A DNA stretch of 64,000 nucleotides from Myotis daubentonii (GCF_963259705.1 NC_081841.1:28870562-28934561), one strand, 5' to 3'; numbered from the stretch's first letter, positions 24,985 through 36,814 are shown. Numbers and translations: made by a program. The notes: generated by a model from the sequence alone, not told the origin.

Positions 24985-25165
24985 GAAGAAAAATTTTAGA
25001 AAAGAACCATTAACCAAAAAACTTACATGTATATACAGTATATGCATAGCTCACGGACACAGACAGTAGTGAGGTGAAGGCTTGGGGTAGGTGGGAGCCA
25101 GGTGGAGGGGGGGAAAGGGGAGAAAATAAGGGAGGGCATCTATAATACTCTCAATGATAAAGATA
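24985..25165 (+). mobile_element. L1 3' UTR fragment
   Basis: Matches the bat L1 3' end: ATTAACCAAAAAACTTACAT, TCACGGACACAGACAGTAGT, a G-rich stretch, and TGATAAAGATAAAAAC at the tail. 5' truncated, as most L1 copies are. Confidence 0.75.
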
Positions 25166-27139
25166 AAAACAGAAGGACCTTTAGGTTTTAGGGACTCAAA
25201 TGTCCAGCAAGACCTCGCACTCAGGGAGACAGGTTGGTCAAAGGAGCAGGAGCTGAGTGTGCCTAGGCACCATGCCAGCTCCACGCACAGGGGCCCTTCT
25301 TTGTGTGGTATTGTTTCTGTGAGTAAATGCCAAGACTGGCCCTGGGCTAACTGCAGTGAGCAGCTGGGCGGGTCACGTCAGTATCAGGAGCAAGTATTCA
25401 CAGGTGCAAGGCGGCCACAGCATTTCCTTTGCTGAGATTGAAGGAAACAGGTACTGCTGTTTGTTTGTCTTAAAATGTAACACTTCAGGCTCCAATTGAA
25501 AGCAGCCCTTGGCATCTCCTATGTGTCTGTCCACGAGTCTTGGCTGCCTCCAGCCGCCTGAATTCAAAACCAGGCAGATGCTCATGTCCAGGAGGAAAGA
25601 GAAGTTCGGGGGCTCTATCTTCAGGTGCTGATGCTCAGGGTGGATTGCGAAATCACAGGCACTTCCTGCAGCAGGTGTCCAGCGGTTTGCCCAGTGCAGA
25701 TCGCCTCTTAAAGTGGTTTTAGTTCAAGAAGCTTCTAGTGGGGGCAGAAAACCTCTCTCCCATTTCTGATTCCATTCAGGGCTACTGTAACCTTGTTCTT
25801 GTTTGCTTGCTTGGGGCGGAAAAAGCACCAAGGCCAGGCCTGCTAAGTGTTTCATTTCCTCGGCGACCCTGGTAGTCTCTGTCAAAGAAATTGAGCTAAA
25901 ATGGTTGCTGGGAGTTAAAAAATTAACATTCTCACCACAGAAATTGTAGCTTGGACCAAGGAAAGGATCTGTGAGTGGCATTTAATGATCCATCAAAGCG
26001 TTAGGGTTTAATTTTAGACCAGAAATATTTTTCATTTATGTTTATTAACGTGTGAGATTTTTCAACAGAGGAAGAAAGGGAACTGTGAGCTAGAACACAG
26101 ACGCATCAGCAGTTGATTTCATCATCGGGGGACAGTAGCCATTTTAACGACTCTGCGTTGGATTGTTCAGGGACCACAAGATACATCTCCATCACAGGTC
26201 CTCATTCGAAACCACTCGGAATTCTGCCATTTCCACAGGGTGGATTAGACACATGGTGTTTTGCACCTCTCCATAGCATTTTGACAAGTCTGTTGCACAT
26301 AATGCATCCTTCATTCTATTTTGCATTCTGTATGCAAAACCATGTTAAAAGAACTAAACCATAGTTGGTTTGTCTTAATATTCAAAGTCACTTTTGTACC
26401 ACACCTATAAAACGTTGTGTGGCTCACCTAGGACCTGTCACAGATCCCACGAGAGATTATTAACAACGTTAATAAGAAAGGTCTTCTTGTTGAGTCTCAG
26501 GTGAAACTAAAGAAAATGTGTTACCATAGCTTAGGACATTTAGCCTTCATAGAATCTCTCCTTCCTGTGCCTTTAAAACGAAGCTGGTGAGTTGAGCTGA
26601 TTGTATTTTATCAACTTGTATTTAGAGAAATAAGTCTGACCTTCTGGTTTTGCTTTTTGTTTTGTTTGAATGAAGAGTTGGCATGTACAATACAGAACCC
26701 TAATTTTTGTCCATTTTACAGAATCATGGGTAATCTGGTACTCCACTGTAATATTCACTTCTCAGGGGAAAATGTGAAAGGGCAGGGTGTGTACTGTTCA
26801 TAGTAACCTCTGGGTGTGCGAGTGAGGCTGCACACTCTTGATTTGTGGAATCAACGGTGCCTGTCGCCACATCATTTAGAAGGAGCAGCTGGGAGGCTCA
26901 GCCACCCATTTGTCTCTGAGGTCTCCCTTGGAAACAGGGACATCTGCCTTTCCATGAGCCAAACTATAAATGGAGCCTGGCTTTATTCTAGGTTAAATGT
27001 TCCCCCTAAAATTTCTTCTCCCGGCTCATCAGCCTCTTTGGCACATTATTGAATACCTTAGCCATGAATTATTGATCTGGAGATTCCAGGATTGTGTAAA
27101 CATTTCAGAATGGTAAATCCCATTGTCCAATTGATTGAT
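25166..27139. other. Single-copy intergenic DNA
   Basis: Slightly richer in G+C than the regions on either side, with several short frames open on both strands. There is no protein motif, splice pattern or repeat I can name. TCACGTCA at about 25373-25380 is CRE-like. Confidence 0.4.
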
Positions 27140-27780
27140 TAATCCATCAGACCTTTATCAAGCACCTATTCTGCACCAGGTATTGTTATAGATCCTAAAG
27201 AACTCTTAAGGAGTCTAATAAGACATATTGGCAACCAATTATAACACAATAATGTGAATGCTATAGTTAAGGAACAATGAAAAGGGTGTGCCACCCAGCC
27301 TGCATGGCTCAGTGGTTGAGCTTTGACCTATGAACTAGGAGGTCACAGTTGGATTCCTGGTCAGGGCATATCCCCTGGTTGCAGGTTTGATCCCCAGTGT
27401 GGGGTGTGCAGGAGGCAGCCAATCAATGAGTCTCTCTCATCACTGATGTTTCTATTTCTCTCTCTCCCTCTTCCTTCCTCTCTGAAACCAATAAAAAAAT
27501 ATATTTAAAAAAAGGAAAAAAAAAAAAGGGTGTGCCTTACTCAGTCTTCAAGATTAGAGAAGCTTTCCCACAAGTGATTTTATTTTTTTTTAGAGCAGGC
27601 ATGCGGCAGGTGAGTAGGCGTTTGCCAGGCAGAGAAGAAAAGTTGTGACATTCTAGACAAAAGTAGAATCATAGACAGAAGCAGGAGGCATCATAGAACA
27701 TGCCCATTTTGGGAAGAGTGAAAAGTTTAGTGAGACTGGGGCTTAGGGCATATGATAACCTTCAAGATGAGCCTGGAATA
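27140..27780 (+). mobile_element. Ancient interspersed repeat relic, split by a SINE
   Basis: The left part (CAAGCACCTATTCTGCACCA) and right part (GTTTGCCAGGCAGAGAAG) look like two pieces of one old mammal-wide repeat with the VES copy at 27293-27523 between them. The family name is uncertain. Confidence 0.35.
27293..27523 (+). mobile_element. VES SINE with target-site duplication
   Basis: Older VES subfamily (CCTATGAACTAGGAGGTCAC type). A perfect 13-bp duplication, AAAAGGGTGTGCC, lies at 27280-27292 and 27524-27536. Confidence 0.95.
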
Positions 27781-29132
27781 TGAAGTCATGGTTGTTATTT
27801 CAGGGTTTAGAAAACTATGGAATTTCAACTTTTTCCTTAAGGCCCTGGAGTGTCCACTCAAACTGAGCCAATCTTTAGCTTGTTACTCCATGTGGTGAAT
27901 AAGAAATATTGATAAAATAAGCCAAAAGAATAACTATCAATGATAAACCATTACAATCTATATGGAATAAACAAGGTAATCTGGAATAAAATATTATGAA
28001 GTTCATACATTTGATATGTATACTAGAGATCCATATAGTATTTGTTAGAGTATGCCATTTCCTCCCAGGAGTCTCTGGCAATGCTATCTTCCATATAAAG
28101 GGTGTTTCTCCCCTTCAATATAGCCACTGATTCAAACAAAACATCTGCAATCAACACGGGCTGGATTCCTACTGCTAGGTGCATTTCTAATGTGCTTTTC
28201 ATTTGTCTTTGTATTATGTATTCTAGGGGCTGCATATAGTGAAGGCTGGCACATGAAACATGAGGCTAACTGTTCCCTTATGTATTGTGTGTAGCAGGAC
28301 TAGGGATGGCTTTTTAAAGAGCCAGCAAATAACCCCCACATATCAAAGAATACCTAAGCTATAATTTTAATCCAATAAACAGAATTACAGGGTAATTAAA
28401 AGTTTTGCACTTTTATATTTTTATTTTTCTAAACAATAAATTTTTTTTTATTGGTTTGAGAGACAGTGCCAGACTTGGAAGAATCAGGGAAAATGATAGC
28501 CATTCTCCACTTGAACTTTCATTTTCATCTGATCCTGGAACAGCACACTAGATGATCAATTGGGAAATTCATGTGTACCTTCTAGCTTTGGTCCATTCTC
28601 CCAGCCCTTTTAAGCCAGGCTGTCATATCCCTTAGCCCTACCAGATCTGTTCATAATGACACGCCTCAATTATTTGTGGGAATGATTGTTCTTGGGTATT
28701 CACCACGTGTCTGCCCCTCTCCACCCCCTCACCATCATCCATTTTTATTGTCCTTACTTTCTAACCTTTAACGTTGAATTCAGTGCTTACCTCTAGTCTC
28801 CTTGTTAGGTTCCCTTTCTGGTTCTTTAATTTTTCAGCATTTTTAAAACTTTGCTTTCATCTTTTGTTTTGCTCTCCCCATTGCCTTAAGTCATATCTCT
28901 TCTGTCTCTAACCCATTTTTATCAATTTTCCCCCAAAGAGTGGCATTCAGATGCTTTCAAGTGAACACAAAATTGAAAATTATACCTGTAAGTTGGTCAT
29001 CAATTAGCAAGTGGCTTCCACAAGAGTCAGCTGTGGACTTAGTGTTTAATCATGCTCACTACTGTGCTGGATCAAATTTCAACATGACAGATATAGACAC
29101 ACATGTTCACTTGTGACAAAGACAGAGAAAAG
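27781..29132. other. Single-copy intergenic DNA
   Basis: No gene recognised. At 28430-28470 a T-rich TTTTTATTGGTTTGAGAG piece may be a stub of a VES tail. Confidence 0.4.
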
Positions 29133-29270
29133 CCCTGGCCGGTTGCTCAGTGGTTAGAGCGCTGGCCCAAGAACTGAAGGGTCTTGGGTTTGATTCATGG
29201 TCAAGGGCATGTACTTGAGTTGCAGGTTTGATCCCTGGCCCTGGTCAGGGCATGTGGAGGAGGCAACCCA

Positions 29271-29335
<65 letters not shown>

Positions 29336-29372
29336 GTCTCTCCCTTCTTTCCACTCTAAAGAGAGAGAGAAC
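29133..29372 (+). mobile_element. VES-family SINE with expanded CT tract
   Basis: The tRNA-like head (CCCTGGCCGGTTGCTCAGTG) and linker are followed by a long (CT)n instead of the usual short T/C-rich body, then CTGTCTCTCCCTTC. Confidence 0.85.
29273..29327. repeat. (CT)n microsatellite grown inside the SINE
   Basis: About 26 CT units. Open frames on both strands here (RERERE or SLSLSL) are low-complexity shadows. Confidence 0.95.
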
Positions 29373-29554
29373 CATGCAAATTCATAATGAATTAGCAAAA
29401 TTTCAATTTTTATTGGGAAAAAGAGCAGCATGATATTGATATCATACCTAAAACAGCAATGTAAGATGTGATGCTCATTACCTATGTCTCTTAGTACATT
29501 TCACACCAGGCAGACTGCTGTGCCCACTCCTGAGCTCCACAACCAAACATACAT

Positions 29555-29851
29555 GTGGAAGCATCAAAACATGTTCAGAAGAAAGCCACCAAGATTATCC
29601 AAGTTTTGGAAAATAAGACCTTTGAGGAAAGGTCAAAAGATTGGGGATTTTTCTGGATGAGGAACAGTTTCAAGATGATCTGTGGGTATTTTCAGTGTCT
29701 TATTCAGAGAACGACTGATACGCATTTTTATCTGTCACCCACTAAAGACAGGCAAGGGTGGAGGAAGGCTGAAAGTGAAACAAAAGATTTAGACTTGAAA
29801 GGAGACAAGTTGGTTGGAGAGGGCTGTGAACCACTGGAAAGGGCCATTTAG
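29555..29851 (+). other. Possible LINE (CR1/L3-like) coding relic
   Basis: A 98-codon open frame begins with QKKATKIIQVLENKTFEERS. This loosely resembles the C-terminal end of CR1/L3-type reverse transcriptases (ATKMI..LE...YEERL). The similarity is weak and from memory, and the frame may be chance. Confidence 0.25.
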
Positions 29852-30689
29852 TCCTCCTAAAGTCTGGGGAGAAACTTGCTAACTTGGCATGCATGTGGGC
29901 TCTTTTCTAAAAGCTACTAGCTGTTCCTCTTGTTAAGATATCATTTATGTAATGAGCTATTTCCTTGTTTAGGGACACTTTTATTGAAGGTTAAGCAATT
30001 ATTTTATCCATCTGGTTTTATACTGACTGTGACGCAAGACTATAAGCAATCCGTAACACTGATACATCCCGCATGTCATTGTACTTCATGAGGTTCACCG
30101 TGTGTGAAAGGACTAAGTGTAAACATGAAATCCAGAGTGTCAGAATCATCCATCCCATCTAGCTGTAGCCCCAATAGTCTTTTTGAAGGACAAAGAGAAG
30201 AAATGATTTGGATAGAAGTAAAGACATTCATGAACAGTTCTTGGGATCATGTATGACTAATAGGAACTGGTAATTCTGGTTAGAATTCTGTTTTGGTACT
30301 AAGTGAAAAAGGCAACCCTGAATTGACATCTTCACTCAAATTAATATGGTAGGTCAGGGCGACACAATCTGTCACTCTAATTAATTTATAAACCCTCGCA
30401 TATCCCATCAACTTCAGATTAAATTTAACATTTTAAATGAGGCTTTTACACTTGAATAGGTAAGATCTGTCTTATGATTTTACTAAGTTGTCTATGTTAT
30501 ATGATTTTAAGAATACAGGATATTACCTTTACTACCCAGGTGCACAAAACCCAATTTCTTCAGGTTTCTCATCAGGAATTTTTTAAAACTGTAAATACTT
30601 GTATTTCCAAGTTCTATCCCAAACCAATTTAAAACCAAGAGTCTAAAATTCATCTTCTTCCCCAACAAACTACTATCCCTTCCCATAGT
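29852..30689. other. Single-copy intergenic DNA
   Basis: Nothing recognised. Confidence 0.45.
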
Positions 30690-30900
30690 GACTATTTCTT
30701 GAGTGTATCTGAAGTATACCTTCTATCTGACTACACTCTATTGCTTTTAAATCCTCATTCTTTTCAACTACATCAGCCGGTCTCACAGCCTACAGGCTCC
30801 ATTTTAGCTTTCATAAGGTTACCAGACTGAATTTCCTAAAATGTAAATCTGATTATGCCTTCCCTGCCTTGCCATTCTTCAGGGGTTCCTCATTACTTAT
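30690..30900 (+). mobile_element. L2 LINE relic, left part of the nested region
   Basis: L2-like blocks: TGATTATGCCTTCCCTGCCT and CAGCCTACAGGCTCCATTTT. The element appears to continue at 31860-32071 and 36815-36990, after three younger DNA transposons. Confidence 0.55.
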
Positions 30901-30904
30901 GACA

Positions 30905-30985
30905 GTGGTCTCCACACCTGATAAGTCATCAGAATTGCTATGGAGTTTTTCAAATGAATAATCTTAGAGCATGACAACCTACCTA
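30905..30985. mobile_element. MER5A-like hAT fragment
   Basis: GACAGTGGTCTCCACACC followed by CATCAGAATTGCTATGGAG resembles the MER5A/Charlie terminal region. Only a fragment remains. Confidence 0.5.
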
Positions 30986-31032
30986 CTATGTTGAAATGTA
31001 TGTTATACACACAAATATTCATTCATTTGTAT

Positions 31033-31033
<1 letters not shown>

Positions 31034-31070
<37 letters not shown>
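31034..31070. repeat. (AC)n microsatellite
   Basis: About 18 AC units next to the Tigger element. Confidence 0.95.
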
Positions 31071-31072
<2 letters not shown>

Positions 31073-31081
31073 ACATCTATA

Positions 31082-31821
31082 CAGTTGGGGACTGTATCTG
31101 CAGTTTCACTTGCCATAGTTTCAGTCACCCATAGTCAATCACAGTTTGAAAATATTACAAGGAAAATTCCAGAAATAAGCAATTCATAAGTTTTAAATTG
31201 CCACACCATTCTGAGTAGTGTGATAAAAATCTCATGATGTCCCACTCTGTCCCACCAGGGATGTGACTCATCCCTTTGTCCAGTATATCCACTGCGAACC
31301 CATTAGTCACTTAGTAACTGACTCATTTACCAGATCTACTACCAAGGCCTTACAGGGCTTATGCTCAAGTAATTCTTAGTTTATTTAATAATGGCCCCAA
31401 GGCACCAGATTAGTGATTCTGGTAATTTGGATATGCCAAAGAGAATCTATAAAGTGCTTCTTTTGAGTAAAAAGCTTAGTACAAAGGATCTTTTAAGAGA
31501 GACTATATTTACATAACACTTATTACAGTATTATTGTTCTATTTCATTATTATTTATTGTTGTTAATCCCTTACCATACCTAATTTGTAAATTAAACTTC
31601 ATCATAGATATGTAAGTATAAGAAAAAAACATAGTACATAGGGGTTTGCAAAAGTAGGTTTACAGTTTTGAGTACTTGAATCACAGAGGAGCATGTCTTT
31701 TTCCGTATGAACAATTGTAATACTACTTTTGTCCACCCCTATATCTAGAGTTTTATCTGTAGTTTCAGGCATCCTATTGGGGAACTTGAAAAGCATCCCC
31801 CCAAGATAAGATGGGACTACT
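31082..31821 (+). mobile_element. Tigger (pogo-type) DNA transposon, deleted derivative
   Basis: Ends CAGTTGGGGACTGTAT and GATGGGACTACTA fit Tigger termini, with TA on both flanks. A leader like that of Tigger (AAAATTCCAGAAATAAGCAA) precedes a remnant of the transposase start: ATG at 31391, then codons for a degenerate MAPR..SDSGNLDMPKR. The rest of the transposase is missing and the 3' UTR follows. A younger mariner MITE sits at 31641-31739. Confidence 0.85.
31641..31739. mobile_element. Mariner MITE inside Tigger
   Basis: 99 bp with terminal inverted repeats GGGGTTTGCAAAAGTAGG and ACTACTTTTGTCCACCCC, flanked by TA on each side. Deleting it rejoins Tigger 3' sequence. Confidence 0.85.
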
Positions 31822-31859
31822 ATATTTTTAAAGGTCCATAGATTTGGAGATTACTATCC

Positions 31860-32071
31860 TGCAGGCCCTTCACTAGATTTTAAATTATACCTCCTCTACA
31901 GGCCAGTTGCAGTTCCTTTAACCCACTAGAATCTCTCGTACATTGAAATCTGCACATGCCTGGATTAATTTTCCTTCCTCTTCCTAATCCCCTGGAAGCA
32001 CTCCTACTTACCTCTCACGACTCAGAATGTATGGCTCATAGGCTCCAAATTAGACACTCCTTCCTCTCTGC
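31860..32071 (+). mobile_element. L2 LINE relic, middle part
   Basis: CAGGCCCTTCACTAGATTTT and a C/T-rich stretch (TACTTACCTCTCACGACTC) fit the L2 3' region, ending at the hAT target site. Confidence 0.5.
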
Positions 32072-35000
32072 TCCTAGAGCCGTGATGGCGAACCTATGAC
32101 ACACGTGTCAGAGGTGACACGCGAGCTCATTTGGGGTGACACACATCGACAGAGAAAAAAAATTGCATAATTCAAATATTTGTCTCTCGCAACGGCCAGA
32201 GTTGGGCATCACTCGAGTAATATTATTACTCATGTTACTCCTGATCAATAATGCAATTCTAAAACCGGTTGTAAACATGTACATTGGTGTTGCGTAGCAA
32301 AGATACATAGTGAAAACATCCAAGATACATTGTTCCAATATTTACATTAATATAAAAAGGTTAAGAATTTCACTATAAAGATTAATCTTTACTCATGACA
32401 TTTTGTTTTTACTCGAGTGACAAAATGCCCAGTTCTGGAAATGGCCTCATTATTGTCAACATGTGCCTCAGGTAAGCTTCGTGCATTCGGGTGCATTCGG
32501 CAAACGGACGCACTTGATCGCCATGTTCGTTAGGAGACAGGAGTGGGAGGGTTAGAAGAAAAAGATATACAGTGCAACAGTGCTCAACAAGACATTCTGT
32601 GTGTCAGATAATTGATTATAGCACCATATATTTGTTGGTTATACGTACTATCTTTGAATTGTTTTGCACCAGGAGTGAGTGCAACAATACTGCAAAAAGT
32701 TAATAGGTAAGAAACCTATCAACCTTTTATAAAAAACGCTGTGATTTATATTTATTTATTTTTGCAGCCTTGTGATGGAGAATCAAAGAAAGCAAGATTG
32801 AATGATAAAGGAAGTGGAAGTAGCAGTAGCCGACCCTTTCAAGACATATGGACCGAGATGTACGGGATTGTCCACAGAAACAATAGATCATTGTGCATAC
32901 TGTGTAATGAAACAGTAGTAAGCAGAACGTGGAAGGTAAAGAGACATTTTGAAACTAATCATTGTCAGCTCTTGAAAAAAAGTATCGATGAAAGGAAGGA
33001 ATACATTTCTAGGCAGCTACACCTCTATAAAAGTCAATCAAATTCCATCATTAAATTTGTAAGATGCTCTACAAATTTAACATCAGCAAGTTACTGTATT
33101 GCTCACTCCATAGCTCAGCATGGAAAAGCCCTCAGTGATGGAGAATTTATTAAGGAAACATTTCTAAGATGTGCACCAGCTCTATTTCATGATATGAAAA
33201 ATAAAGATGATATTATTAAAAGAATTTCTGAGTTACCACTCAGTAGAAATACTATCAAAGACAGAATAATAGATCTTAACAAAAACGTACAACATCAATT
33301 AAAAAAAGACTTAAATAGTTGTAAATATTGTTCGATTTCTCTTGATGAAACTACTGATGTCACATCAAATGCTCGGTTGGCCATTATTGCTAGATATTCT
33401 GATGGTCTCACAATGAGAGAAGAGTTGATAAAGTTAGAATCAGTGCCAATAAGTACATCAGGAAACGAAATATGTAAGGTTGTTATAAAAACATTCAGTG
33501 ACCTAAACATTGATATCTCTAAAATTGTGTCAGTCACGACAGATGGGGCACCAAATATGGTGGGAAAAAATGTGGGATTCCTGAAATTGTTTATGAAAGC
33601 TATTAGACATACACTTGTACCTTTTCATTGCATTATCCATCAGGAGGTGTTGTGTGCCAAATCGGGATTCTCAGAATTGAATGACTTAATGTCAGTTGTA
33701 ACAAAAATTGTGAATTTTATAGCTTCTCAACCCCTTCACAAGTGAGAATTTTCTGCACTTTTACAGGAAGTTGATTCAACCTACAGTGGACTACTGATGT
33801 TCAATAATGTGAGATGGCTGAGTCGAGGTACTTGAGCGATTTGTGGAGTGCTTTGAAGAAATTATGGTATTTATTGAGAATGAGGATCTGACAAACTTTC
33901 CTCAGATCAATGATCATAAGTGGGTCAGCAATTTGATGTTTTTTACAGATCTCTCTGTTCATATGAATGAACTGAACTTAAAATTACAAGGTTTTGGCAA
34001 AAGTATTGACGTTATGTTTGGATACATCAAATCTTTTGAAAGTAAACTTAAAATTTTAAAGCGAGATATTGAATCTAAAACTTATATTTTCCTCAGATAA
34101 AAAAGTATTTCGAGAAAGCCACTACAACAAGTGTAATGGAGTCCATACTTATGTACCAGGATATAGTAAACTCGTTATTTGAACAGTTCAGTGAAAGATT
34201 TGACCAATTTAGAAGCCTAGAACAGACCATTAAAATAATCCTATCTAATAAAACAGAAACATGGTAATCGGTGTACGACCGCTACCCTTTTCATTGGCTA
34301 ATCAGCGAGATATGCAAATTAGTCAACAGCCAAGATGGCGGCTAATTTGCATATGTCAGCCCCAAGCCTCAGACTGAGGTTTTAGGCTGGGGCCTGGGCG
34401 GAGCCATCCAGCAATCATTGATGGCGGCAGCAGCTGGGAACCAGGCGGAGCCAGCCAGCTATGCTTGATGGCAGCAGCGGCAGGAAGCTGGGGGTGCTCC
34501 GGCCAGCCAGGGATCCTTGATGGCAGTTGCAGCAGGGAACGGGGCAGAGCCAGCCAGCGATCCGTGGCGGTGGGGAGCTGGGCGTGGCCCAGTCCAGGCC
34601 TAAAGCCTTGGCCAGAGGCTTTAGGCTTGGGCCGGAAAGGAGCCAGCCAGCGATTGTTGATGGCGGCTTTGGCGGGGAACCAGGGAGGAGCCAGCCAGCG
34701 ATTGGCGGCGGGGAGCTGGTGGTGCCTAGGTCCAGGCCTAAAGCCTCGGCCTGAGGCTTTAGGCCAGGCCGGGGTGGAGCCAGCCAGCGATCAGCAGCAG
34801 GGATCTGGGGGGGCAGGGGGCGCTGGCCCAGGCCCAGGCCTAACACCTCAACCAGAGGCTTTAGGCTTGGGCGGGGGAGGAGCCAGCCAGGGATCATTGA
34901 TGGCTGCAGCGGCGGGAAATCAGGGCGGAGCCAGCCAGCGATCCTTGATGGCGGTGGCAGCGGCTGTGGGGAGCTGGGGGTGCCCTGGCCCAGGCCTAAA

Positions 35001-35415
35001 ACCTCAGCCTGAGGCTTTAGGTTTGGGCCAGGGAGGAGCCAGCCAGCGATCATTGAGCCAGCGATCATTGATGGCGGCCCAGGCCTAACACCTCAGCCTG
35101 AGGCTTTAAGCTTGGGCCAAGGAGGAGCCAGCCAGCAATCGTTGATGGTGGCAGCGGTGGGGAGCTGGGGGTGACCCGGCCCAGAGCTAATAACTCGCCA
35201 GAGGCTTTAGGCCCGGCAGGGGCCATACTGGCAATTGGTGTGAACTACAGAGGAAACACCTTTTCTGACTGCTGATTGGCTAAGCTCCCTGTGTGTCACT
35301 GGTAATATTCTTAGTAACTTGGGTAATGAGCGTCCAAATAGGTGATCAAGGTTTTTTTTTACTACACTCCTGGAGAAAAAAAGGAAGGTCTGCTGCTGGA
35401 GGGTTAAGAAATGTC

Positions 35416-35640
35416 ATATCCTGCCCTAGCTGGTTTGGCTCAGTGGGTAATACCTCGGCCTGCCCAACACAGATTCTGGGTTCAATTCTGACCAAGGGCA
35501 TGTACCTAGGTTGCAGGTTCCTCCCTGGCCCGGGCCCAGGTCAGGGCTCATGCAGGAGGCAACCAATCAAAGTATTCCTCTCACTTTGATGTTTCTCTCT
35601 GTCTTTCCCTTTCCCTTCCACATTCTCTAAAAATCAATGG
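35416..35640 (+). mobile_element. VES-family SINE inside Helitron H2
   Basis: tRNA-like head CCCTAGCTGGTTTGGCTCAG, linker CAAGGGCATGTACCTAGG, and TGATGTTTCTCTCTGTC toward a CTCTAAAAATCAATGGAAA tail. A long-linker variant with CCTGGCCCGGGCCCAGG. Confidence 0.85.
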
Positions 35641-35660
35641 AAACATATCCTCAGGTGAGG

Positions 35661-35765
35661 AGAAGGAAGGAAGAAGGAAGGAAGGAAGGAAGGAAGGAAG
35701 GAAGGAAGGAAGGAAGGAAGGAAAGAAGGAAGGAAGATGGAAGGATGGAAGGATGGATGGATGGA
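35661..35765. repeat. (GGAA)n then (GGAT)n tract
   Basis: Tandem AAGG units over about 75 bp pass into GGAT units. Probably grown from the A-rich tail of the adjoining SINE. GGAA arrays can bind ETS-family factors. Confidence 0.9.
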
Positions 35766-36814
35766 TTTTTTCATGGCAAAGGGACTGGAGTCCATGTTGA
35801 TGAAAACATCTTGGTGGCTGCCATGACTGGCAGTGGCTGCAACAGTGCAGTGATGGGGCTGCGGCCTTCCCCTGATCAGCCTGGTTGACTCCCACAAAGG
35901 GAGGCCAGACTGTGGCTTAGGCCCACTCCCCAAGGGGAGCAGGGAGCAGGTAGTAGGACATCCCCTAGGGCTCCCAGTATGTGATAGGGGGCAAGCTGGG
36001 CTGAGGGACCCCCCCCCCCCCCCGCCAGTGCACAAATTTTTGTGCACCGGGCCTCTAGTACTTAAAATAATTAAGTATCCGGATGTAGTTGTTTACAGTA
36101 CTTTAAAATTAAAGGATTTCCAATGGATGCAAATTGACGATTTAGAGATGCAACTTGCAGATTTTCAAGGTAGCATTTGGACTGATGTGTTTGTCGACTT
36201 AAGGTTGAAACTTGAAAATCTGGAACGAAATCGTTTGAATAATGAAGAAGAGTGCAACTACGAACAAGAAATTTTGAGTGCTTGGAACAGAGTACCTGAC
36301 ACTTTTAGCGACATAAAAAATCTAGCGATGGCTTTGCTAACAATTTTTTCATCAACATATTTTTGTGAGACTTTGTTCTCAGCATTCAATAATATTAAAA
36401 CGAACAAAAGAAACCGGCAAACAGATGAAGTTAGTGGCGCTTGCTTGGCCTTGAAGTGCACCAAGTATGAACCTACAATTGAAGAATTAGCAGACAAACT
36501 TCAGCACCAAAAAAGTCACTAATTTCTAGTTTCCGTACCATTTGATTATCATTGTTTTTATTATTTTTTTTCCTAAATGTACATTGTTTTTCTGTTTTTG
36601 TTCATTTTATACATATTTTTGGTTGATTTTTCTTTGTTAAATGGAATTTAAATATATAAAATAAATATCAAAAATATAAATCTTTTTTACAATGGTTGCA
36701 AATATAAAAAAAATTATGAATATTTATATATGTGACACGGCACCAGAGTTAAATTAGGGTTTTTCAAAATTTTGACACACAGAGCTCAAAAGGTTCGCCA
36801 TCACTCTCCTAGAG

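Larger units (their letters stand above)
34239..36058 (+). mobile_element. Non-autonomous Helitron (H2) inside the hAT transposase gene
   Basis: Starts TCCTATCTAATAAAACAG and ends GGGCCTCTAG, with a terminal hairpin GTGCAC...GTGCAC. It sits exactly between A (34238) and T (36059), so the transposase sequence resumes without duplication. The interior (34370-35220) is GC-rich with repeated complementary pairs such as CCTAAAGCCTCGG and CTGAGGCTTTAGG. A second insertion (VES, 35416-35640) and a GGAA repeat lie within. Frames at 34415-35088 on both strands are products of this repeat, not genes. Near the 5' end are ATGCAAAT (34312-34319), AAGATGGCGGC (34332-34342) and ATTTGCAT (34345-34352). Confidence 0.95.
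32768..36522 (+). pseudogene. hAT transposase with BED zinc finger, disrupted
   Basis: Cut-and-paste transposase that binds the element ends and excises them. The first block (to 33745; numbering from an ATG at 32741, 334 codons) holds a BED-type finger C52-x2-C55-x13-H69-x4-H74. It also holds two acidic residues in typical hAT contexts: D202 in SLDETTD and D268 in VTTDGAPNM, followed by HCIIHQE. A stop or frame change near 33745 and another near 33830 break the frame. A second block follows (33843-34100), including the region after the RWLSRG-type motif at about 33811. The Helitron at 34239 then splits the gene. The last block (36060-36522) has the hAT C-terminal dimerisation-like sequence, with LAMALLTIFSSTYFCETLFS. 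A polypyrimidine tract and TTTTTGCAG end at 32767, so the first residues of the ATG frame are probably intronic and a 5' exon is missing from this call. Because of the breaks no active enzyme is expected. Confidence 0.9.
32080..36806 (+). mobile_element. Full-length hAT DNA transposon (broken)
   Basis: Both ends are present: CCGTGATGGCGAACCT at the left and AGGTTCGCCATCACTC at the right, inverted repeats matching at 14 of 16. They are flanked by the perfect 8-bp duplication TCCTAGAG (32072-32079 and 36807-36814), the hAT TCTAGA-type target. Without the nested Helitron (34239-36058) the element is about 2.9 kb, the size of an autonomous hAT. It carries a BED-finger transposase, now broken. The ends resemble the young bat hAT families, some of which moved horizontally; the exact family name is not certain from memory. 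Confidence 0.95.

Noticed and set aside
29154..29433. Open frames with RERERE and SLSLSL
   Set aside because: Translation of the (CT)n tract in a SINE.
32425..32471. Possible first exon of the hAT transposase (ATG to CAG|GTAAGC)
   Set aside because: The donor looks good, but joining to the acceptor at 32767 gives the wrong reading phase, so the 5' exon is left open.
34415..35088. Two overlapping frames of more than 200 codons on opposite strands
   Set aside because: Caused by the repeat units in Helitron H2; the translated repeats (for example KPQAEALGLG) mirror the DNA repeats.
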